The notes below the pieces were generated by a model. The model saw only the letters and a program-made list of their open reading frames with translations. It made no database searches and had not been told where the DNA came from. Below, piece after piece: positions 1-4,029 of a stretch of DNA of 5,782 nt. Source of the DNA: Acidobacteriota bacterium (GTDB taxonomy: Bacteria > Acidobacteriota > Terriglobia > UBA7540); assembly GCA_021780055.1 (NCBI GenBank), contig JAJXZM010000148.1, positions 1,996-7,777 of the forward strand, written 5' to 3'. Position 1 is the stretch's first letter. Every line of letters begins with the position of its first letter. The position numbers were made by a program, and so were the translations under genes.

Positions 1-19
1 TATAGCGTATGTACGACAT
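1..19 (-). CDS. Start of a minus-strand gene leaving the window (partial, function unknown)
   Basis: On the minus strand an ATG at 19-17 is preceded by a purine-rich AGGAGGAGG tract (complement of 21-29). This is the strongest Shine-Dalgarno-like signal in the window, and its upstream AGGAGG register sits 4 nt from the ATG. Only six codons (M-S-Y-I-R-Y) lie inside the window, so no family can be assigned. It follows the 78-aa gene on the same strand after a gap of about 128 bp and may be co-transcribed with it. In a mobile element this position could hold a recombinase or another accessory gene, but nothing visible shows that. The call rests on the ribosome-binding site alone; the ATG could be fortuitous if the frame closes shortly outside. 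Confidence 0.45.
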
Positions 20-147
20 GCCTCCTCCTGTGATTCGAGGCTCGTTCCGTCGATCTGTTCTTTGGACGAGACACGACAATAGATGACAACTCTATTCATG
101 TATATGGGAAGATTGTGCGGCGTGGCAGGGGCTATATGCCGTTCATG

Positions 148-384
148 TTACTTTTCCGTTTCATACTTGTCAAAAGGCCCTGGCTGTGGTGCCTTCGTTC
201 GAGTGTTCCTTTTCAGCAGATAGAGATCCAGGAGTAGCCTTGCAGCAACATGCATGTCGCTCCGCAACTGGATCAATTGCGCATCCGAGTAACGGGTCGC
301 GATAGGTCCCAAGAATTCCTTGAATTCCTCGAGTTCAGTTTGTGGTTCCTTCTTCTGGTCGTGTGAGGATTGGAGGTTATCCAT
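148..384 (-). CDS. Small hypothetical protein, 78 aa
   Basis: I do not recognise this protein. It is soluble-looking, with no signal peptide and no clear membrane segment. The N-terminal third is charged and acidic (residues 10-25, rich in K, E and Q). A likely helical stretch at about 30-60 has alternating Leu/Ile/Ala (YSDAQLIQLRSDM, then ARLLLDLYLLK). The tail is basic and then Pro-rich. The only ATG, at 384, has a GGAAGG tract directly against it, a poor Shine-Dalgarno spacing, so initiation may be weak. The gene is divergent from the primase gene across 106 bp of repeat-containing DNA. Coding status is supported by an open frame with protein-like composition and by its position as the only credible gene between the left edge and the primase. 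It could be a small DNA-binding or accessory protein of the element, but no motif proves that. Confidence 0.6.
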   Translation of the reverse strand: MDNLQSSHDQKKEPQTELEEFKEFLGPIATRYSDAQLIQLRSDMHVAARLLLDLYLLKRNTRTKAPQPGPFDKYETEK

Positions 385-404
385 CCTTCCAGTGTAGCTG
401 CCGG

Positions 405-460
405 TAGACGGTCGCCTAGACGGTCAAACTAGCCGCTTCCGGCAACTTTCCCCGCCTAGA
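405..460. promoter_or_regulatory. Repeated operator-like motif in the divergent intergenic region
   Basis: Two identical 9-bp copies of TAGACGGTC lie at 405-413 and 417-425, a 12-bp period with a 3-bp spacer. The overlapping octamer CGCCTAGA occurs at 413-420 and again at 453-460, where it continues as TTTGGTC, resembling the first unit with two extra bases. The two octamers are 40 bp apart, close to four helical turns. This lies between the divergent 78-aa gene and the primase gene, the usual place for a shared operator. No convincing -35/-10 pair could be assigned on either strand. A repressor or replication-initiator binding site is inference. Confidence 0.35.
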
Positions 461-490
461 TTTGGTCTGGGTGCGCCTTACGCTGAGGGT

Positions 491-1435
491 ATGATCACCG
501 GAACGAACCCCCACAACGAAGCCCTCGCCTATCACCAGCGCCTGCCCAAACGCCTTTGGAAATACCTCAACGGACGCGGTGTCCCAGATGCCCTGATTCA
601 CAAACATCTGCTCGGCTGGAACGGGCAGCGGATCACGATTCCGATCCCGAACCGGGAGGGGAAGTTTACATTTTTCAAACTGGCCAAAGATCCGAATGAT
701 CGTTCCGACAACCCCAAAATGCTTTCCACTCGCGGCGCCCATGCCGAGATCTACGGCTGGGAGCGCGTCCTTGCAAAGCCCGATCAAGTCATTACTTGCG
801 AGGGTGAATTTGACCGGCTGGTCTTGGAAGGCCAGGGTTTTGCAACGGTAACTTCGACGGGCGGGGCAATGACGTTCCGGCCGGAATGGGCCGAGGTATT
901 GAAGGAGATTCGGCAGGTGTTTATCTGCTTCGACAACGACGCGGCGGGAAGGCTCGGAGTCGAGCGCGTGGCGCGGCTGATTCCGCAGGCCCGTGTGGTC
1001 TGCCTGCCCGATGAAGTCGGCGAGGGTGGCGACGTGACCGATTTCTTTGTGCGCCTCGGCAAAACCCGCGAAGAGTTTCTGAAGTTGTTAGAAGCAGCAA
1101 CTCCAATGCCGCCGAAAGCGGCGGTGCCTCCGCCAAACCTGGAGGGGAACCTGCTCCCGACCACGCCAGACGAAGAGGTTGCCTTGCTCAAGTCCCTGGT
1201 CGCCATCGAAGACCTGATCGGGCAATCCGTGGCTTTGCGGCCGCAGGGGAGAAATTTTGTTGGCCATTGTCCGTTCCACGATGACCAGCATCCTTCCTTT
1301 GTGGTTTATGCTGCCACGCGGAGCTTCTATTGCTTTGCCTGCCACACTTCCGGCGACGCGATCAGTTTCCTCATGAAGGCCGAACATCTGACATTCCCGG
1401 AAGCATTGAAGGTGCTCCAGGAATTTGCCCGCTGA
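491..1435 (+). CDS. TOPRIM / CHC2 zinc-finger DNA primase-like protein (permuted domain order)
   Basis: Likely a primase-type nucleotidyltransferase of a mobile element. Residues 10-70 resemble the lead-in region of plasmid and phage primases (ALAYHQRL, WKYLNGRGV, a G-W-N-G stretch, then ITIPIPNREG). The TOPRIM domain spans about 98-190, with E104 in CEGEFD, a STGGA turn at 122-126, and the acidic motif FDND with D148 and D150 followed by AAGR. DVTDFF at 181-186 matches the usual end of this domain. A Pro-rich linker (about 204-225) leads to a complete CHC2-type zinc finger at about 255-295, with C260-x2-H263 and C281-x2-C284, the PSF motif and GDAISFLM. In DnaG the zinc finger is N-terminal and TOPRIM follows; here the order is reversed. 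No alternative ATG, GTG or TTG exists between the upstream in-frame stop (395) and this ATG. The ribosome-binding site is a weak GAGG very close to the start. The helicase-like gene follows after one base, so translation is probably coupled. The assignment is firm at domain level; primase activity is inferred. Confidence 0.9.
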   Translation: MITGTNPHNEALAYHQRLPKRLWKYLNGRGVPDALIHKHLLGWNGQRITIPIPNREGKFTFFKLAKDPNDRSDNPKMLSTRGAHAEIYGWERVLAKPDQVITCEGEFDRLVLEGQGFATVTSTGGAMTFRPEWAEVLKEIRQVFICFDNDAAGRLGVERVARLIPQARVVCLPDEVGEGGDVTDFFVRLGKTREEFLKLLEAATPMPPKAAVPPPNLEGNLLPTTPDEEVALLKSLVAIEDLIGQSVALRPQGRNFVGHCPFHDDQHPSFVVYAATRSFYCFACHTSGDAISFLMKAEHLTFPEALKVLQEFAR

Positions 1436-1436
1436 G

Positions 1437-2825
1437 ATGGAGGACAAACTCAAGACAGCAGTGGAAAAGGCTAAGAAACAAAGCGCCCGACCTGCGGTTT
1501 CGGCGGTCCTGCCGGACGGGTCGTTGGTGGAGATGCTCTATCGCCCGGAAGAAAACCGGACGCTGTTTTGCGTATCCAAAGACGACCAAATTCGATACGA
1601 GAAGGATTTGCTGGTGAATGGCCAGCGGGTCGTGCCCTACTCTCCCCGGAACAATCTGCTCACGAATGAAGTGGTGCTATTTCCGTCGGAACCCACCGAA
1701 TACGGCACGGAGCAAGAACTGATCGAGACGATCCGAGCTTTCATTCATCGCTACGTGGACATTTCTCCCCTCTTCGAACAGATCGCCAGCTACTATGTGC
1801 TCTTTACCTGGGTCTATGACGGCTTTAACGAGCTACCGTATCTTAGGCTCAGGGGCGATACGGGATCGGGCAAAACCCGCTTCCTGCTCACCGTAGGTTC
1901 GCTTTCGTACAAGCCCATCTTTGCGAGCGGGGCCTCGACGGTTTCGCCGCTCTTCCGCATCCTCGATGAAATACGAGGCACGTTGATTATCGATGAAGGC
2001 GATTTCCGGTTTTCGGATGAGAAGGCGGAGATCGTGAAGATTTTGAACAATGGCAACGCGCGTGGTTTTCCCGTGCTGCGCAGCGAGACCAGGAACGGCC
2101 GGGAATTCAGCCCGCGGGCCTACACCGTCTTTGGGCCGAAACTGGTCTCGACGCGCAGCTTCTTCCAGGACCGGGCGCTTGAAAGCCGCTGCCTCACGGA
2201 AGAAACAGGCGGCCGCAAGCTGCGTGAAGATATTCCGATCAACCTGACTGCGCAGTATAAGCAGGAAGCCCTGAAGCTGCGCAACATGCTGCTGCTTTTC
2301 CGGCTACGCAATTTCGGCAAGCGCCAGATCGATCCGGCGCTCGTGGACCGCATGATCGAGCCGCGCCTGGCTCAGATTTTCGTGCCTTTGCTGAGCGTGA
2401 TCGAGGATACCCAAGCCCGTGATTCACTCCGCCAAGTGGCCCGCGATTACCACCGCAACCTGGTGGCCGACCGGGGAATGGATGTCGAGGCTCAGATCCT
2501 CGAAATCATTCAGGAACTCCAGCAGGAGCCCTTTTCGCCGGGCTTGGCTATCAAGGAAATCGCCGAGCGCTTCATTGCCCGGCACAGTGAAGATTTTGAG
2601 CGCAAGATCACGCCGCACTGGGTGGGAGGCGTCATTCGAAGGAAGCTGGGGCTCAAAACCGAGCGGCATATGGATGGCTACCGGATTGCCCCGGCGGATG
2701 TGCCAAAGCTGGCGCTGCTCTATGAAAAGTATGGCTTGGCGGGTTCAGGCATGAACTCCATGAACTTGATGAACTCGGATGCGGGTGGGGAACAGCGGGA
2801 AGACAGCCTTTTTAAAGGCTCGTAA
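1437..2825 (+). CDS. P-loop ATPase, helicase-like, primase partner
   Basis: Predicted cytoplasmic ATPase, probably the helicase of the element's replication module. Numbered from the ATG at 1437 (462 aa), the Walker A motif GDTGSGKT lies at 140-147. The Walker B strand with acidic pair (GTLIIDEGDF) lies at about 181-190. A sensor-like strand (VFGPKLVSTR, about 231-240) is followed by DRALESRC (about 245-252), which could supply an arginine finger. Residues about 365-425 look like a winged-helix domain (AIKEIAERF, TPHWVGGVIRRKLGL, then a GYRI strand). The last 25 residues are low-complexity, with a Met-Asn repeat (MNSMNLMNS) encoded by tandem 9-bp units. A TTG at 1425, overlapping the primase end, is an alternative start adding four residues. 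I prefer the ATG because it sits one base after the primase stop, as in translational coupling. I do not recognise a named family; the DUF3631-like or superfamily-3-like helicases are possibilities. Adjacency to a primase supports a replication role. Confidence 0.8.
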   Translation: MEDKLKTAVEKAKKQSARPAVSAVLPDGSLVEMLYRPEENRTLFCVSKDDQIRYEKDLLVNGQRVVPYSPRNNLLTNEVVLFPSEPTEYGTEQELIETIRAFIHRYVDISPLFEQIASYYVLFTWVYDGFNELPYLRLRGDTGSGKTRFLLTVGSLSYKPIFASGASTVSPLFRILDEIRGTLIIDEGDFRFSDEKAEIVKILNNGNARGFPVLRSETRNGREFSPRAYTVFGPKLVSTRSFFQDRALESRCLTEETGGRKLREDIPINLTAQYKQEALKLRNMLLLFRLRNFGKRQIDPALVDRMIEPRLAQIFVPLLSVIEDTQARDSLRQVARDYHRNLVADRGMDVEAQILEIIQELQQEPFSPGLAIKEIAERFIARHSEDFERKITPHWVGGVIRRKLGLKTERHMDGYRIAPADVPKLALLYEKYGLAGSGMNSMNLMNSDAGGEQREDSLFKGS

Positions 2826-2884
2826 ATACTAATCTGCGCCTACATTGGCCCCCGAAGGAAGTTCAGCAAGTTCATGGAGTTCAT
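2751..2884. repeat. Inverted pair of 9-bp tandem repeat arrays at the helicase gene 3' end
   Basis: The left arm (2751-2775) lies in three tandem units: ATGAACTCC (2751-2759), ATGAACTTG (2760-2768) and ATGAACTCG (2769-2777). They encode MNSMNLMNS. The right arm (2860-2884) lies in AGTTCAGCA (2860-2868), AGTTCATGG (2869-2877) and AGTTCATAG (2878-2886), beyond the stop codon. The arms are reverse complements over 25 bp with a single mismatch (2769 against 2866) and enclose 84 bp. A further inverted half unit, GTTCA, lies just before the left arm at 2743-2747. Transcribed from the helicase gene, the arms could form a long hairpin; as DNA they resemble iterons in opposite orientation. No poly-T tract follows, so this is not a typical rho-independent terminator. 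Function is unknown; origin, recombination site and RNA-stability element are all possible. Confidence 0.9.
2805..2820 (+). other. Short perfect hairpin just before the helicase stop codon
   Basis: AGCCTTT (2805-2811) and AAAGGCT (2814-2820) are perfect 7-bp complements separated by two T residues. This gives a compact stem inside the 84-bp loop of the larger inverted repeat, ending two bases before the TAA at 2823-2825. It lacks a downstream T-run, so I do not call it a terminator. It could add structure to the larger hairpin or be incidental. Confidence 0.5.
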
Positions 2885-2974
2885 AGGCCTAGTGAAGAGC
2901 AGATAGGAATCGTCTCCAATCCGACTGAGATTTCGAGAAAAATTCCGCAATTGGCTGGCGAAACCTGAATATTC

Positions 2975-3622
2975 CTAGGCCGTTGGGCGGATCGCCAGTG
3001 TTCCTTCGTAGGGAGCGAGCAGCTTTTCGTTGAAGAGTCCGATCAGCCACGATTTTTCATGGCCGGGCGGCAATATGACGGGCATTCGATCATGTATTGT
3101 CGCTGCCTCACCGGTGGCCTGAGAGGTGATGATTGAATAAAAAGGGCGAATCTCGTTCGACAGTTTCTTGGCCGTCCATTGATAAATTCCGGCAAATGCC
3201 ATCGGCTGGCGTTCTAGTGTGAAGCGGAACTTTTTCTTCACTTCCCCTTCTCGCATCCATTCGAAATACCCGTCAGCAAGGATCATGCAGCGACATTCGT
3301 TCGCCGCCTTACGGAAGAAGGGTTTGCCCAGGATGCTTTCCGCGCGGACATTGATAAGTTCCTTGTCCTTCCCGCCCAGCCGTATCGGATAACCCCAATG
3401 CCCCACAACCATCTGATTCGGGTCGTCCTGGAGGACGATGGGAAGGTTCTCGGTTGGCCGGGCATCGTCCGTCGGCCCAAAGGCGTCCTGCGCGGGGAGA
3501 ATGCCAAAATAGGAAGCGAGTTCCTCACCGGGTGTCGTGATGGTATAGCGTCCGCATATGCAACAAAGTGTACCGCAGCACGGTAGTATTTGACAGGTGG
3601 GCAACTGCCCACCTATACTCAT
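2975..3622 (-). CDS. SOS response-associated peptidase (SRAP/YedK/HMCES family)
   Basis: SRAP proteins form a covalent thiazolidine crosslink with abasic sites in single-stranded DNA through an N-terminal Cys2 exposed after Met removal. Numbered from the ATG at 3622 (215 aa), the core begins at CGRYT (C23). It continues through ARPTENLPIV (54-63), the WGY loop (76-78), INVRAES (90-96) with the conserved Asn, RCMILADGYFEW (111-122) with the conserved Glu, and IHDRMPVILPP (176-186) with the conserved His. All catalytic positions are present. The codon before the catalytic Cys is ATA (3559-3557), not ATG. The nearest ATG, at 3622, has a GAGAGAGG tract 9 nt upstream and would add about 21 residues rich in Cys (TCQILPCCGTLCC). 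A TTG at 3643 is a further option. Initiation at ATA would give 194 aa with Cys at position 2. The C-terminus is shorter than the usual family tail. The gene is convergent with the primase-helicase module. Family assignment is firm; the start is unresolved. Confidence 0.92.
   Translation of the reverse strand: MSIGGQLPTCQILPCCGTLCCICGRYTITTPGEELASYFGILPAQDAFGPTDDARPTENLPIVLQDDPNQMVVGHWGYPIRLGGKDKELINVRAESILGKPFFRKAANECRCMILADGYFEWMREGEVKKKFRFTLERQPMAFAGIYQWTAKKLSNEIRPFYSIITSQATGEAATIHDRMPVILPPGHEKSWLIGLFNEKLLAPYEGTLAIRPTA
3590..3619 (+). promoter_or_regulatory. Sigma70-like promoter, TTGACA-18-TATACT, with palindromic spacer
   Basis: A perfect TTGACA (-35) at 3590-3595 and TATACT (-10) at 3614-3619 are separated by 18 bp. 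Transcription would start near 3626 and run rightward, away from SRAP and into a region without a convincing gene. The spacer is filled by a palindrome. On the opposite strand a weaker TTGAGA (3643-3638) and GTATAG (3618-3613), 19 bp apart, could serve SRAP. If so, its transcript would begin within or near the palindrome, downstream of the ATG at 3622. Confidence 0.6.
3595..3614. promoter_or_regulatory. 20-bp palindrome between -35 and -10 (probable operator)
   Basis: AGGTGGGCAACTGCCCACCT has perfect 9-bp arms around a 2-bp centre. It begins on the last base of the -35 and ends on the first base of the -10. A dimeric regulator bound here would occlude or remodel the promoter, as MerR-type activators do with extended spacers and many repressors do. 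It does not match the LexA boxes I know (CTGT-N8-ACAG or GAAC-N4-GTTC types). No regulator gene is visible nearby. The same bases lie within the SRAP frame if that gene starts at 3622. Confidence 0.6.
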
Positions 3623-3647
3623 GGGCGAGTACCTCTCTCTCAAACAT

Positions 3648-3764
3648 ATAGGACTCCGGTGGGAAAAACACCAGCGAGGAAGGCCCGCAAGGTTTGCCTT
3701 TGTTCTAATGAATAACCGTTCCGCCGGCTGCCGGGATGAAGTCCCCCAAGTTCCCGGAGTCTAT
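3648..3764 (+). ncRNA. Candidate structured RNA closed by an 11-bp bulged stem
   Basis: ATA plus GACTCCGG (3648-3650 and 3652-3659, with G3651 bulged) pairs with CCGGAGTC plus TAT (3754-3761 and 3762-3764), enclosing 94 nt. Possible inner stems are AAGGC/GCCTT (3680-3684 with 3696-3700), CCGG/CCGG around 3724-3734, and GGGA/TCCC (3733-3736 with 3742-3745). The stem begins roughly 20 nt after the start point expected for the TTGACA/TATACT promoter. No clear terminator follows, only TTTT at 3785-3788. The stem is seen in the sequence; calling it an RNA gene is inference, and chance pairing is possible. Confidence 0.25.
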
Positions 3765-4007
3765 GGTCCCGCCACTGGGTCTATCTTTTATGACGGCTCC
3801 TCGTTTTCGCTTCGCTCTCGTCCCAACCTTCCTATCGAGCCAGAAAGCCGGCCCTACCACATTCGCAACAGGTTACAACGACGGCTTCCTTGCTCTAAGG
3901 CTCTGGGCTCATCCGGCTCACACAAGAACCGAAGCACGTCTCAACCCCCATATCAGTACCCATGCGGAGGTGGGTCCACGTGCCGCAATCAAACGGGAGT
4001 CGGCCGT

Positions 4008-4021
4008 TGTCAAACTTGACA
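4008..4021. repeat. Small palindrome downstream of the OLD-type gene
   Basis: TGTCAA-AC-TTGACA has perfect 6-bp arms and lies 9 bp beyond the OLD-type stop codon. It carries a TTGACA hexamer on each strand, but no acceptable -10 was found at the right distance on either side. It may be an operator half-site pair, a weak mRNA 3' hairpin or chance. Confidence 0.35.
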
Positions 4022-4029
4022 CATTCCCT

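Larger units (their letters stand above)
3623..4029. other. Gap with no convincing gene
   Basis: About 400 bp between SRAP and the OLD-type gene. Two overlapping plus-strand open frames exist (one reaching 4019 from an ATG at 3621 or upstream, another from 3736 to 4050). Their translations are rich in Pro, Ser, Arg and Gly, show no family motif, and neither has a good ribosome-binding site. The ATG at 3621 lies before the predicted transcription start. No minus-strand frame of useful length is present. The stretch holds the possible stem at 3648-3764 and a small palindrome at 4008-4021. It could be a decayed gene, a regulatory RNA locus or a junction between modules. Confidence 0.5.

Noticed and set aside
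312..329. Tandem GAATTCCTT/GAATTCCTC units as a functional repeat
   Set aside because: Only two units, inside the 78-aa gene, and explained by the encoded EEFKEFL stretch.
416..1453. Long minus-strand frames opposite the primase gene
   Set aside because: They are antisense to a gene with intact TOPRIM and zinc-finger motifs; their translations are Arg/Ser/Pro-rich and match no family.
2751..2886. The 9-bp repeats as a CRISPR array
   Set aside because: Units are directly abutting with no spacers, are too short, and one set is coding. No cas gene is present.
2860..2974. Rho-independent terminator between the convergent genes
   Set aside because: The long inverted repeat has an 84-nt loop and no T-run after either arm, so it does not fit the standard form.
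3595..3614. LexA box for the SRAP gene
   Set aside because: The palindrome core does not match the CTGT-N8-ACAG or GAAC-N4-GTTC types; other LexA specificities cannot be excluded.
3640..3770. tRNA or tRNA-like gene
   Set aside because: No T-loop consensus and no cloverleaf arrangement could be built from the stems.
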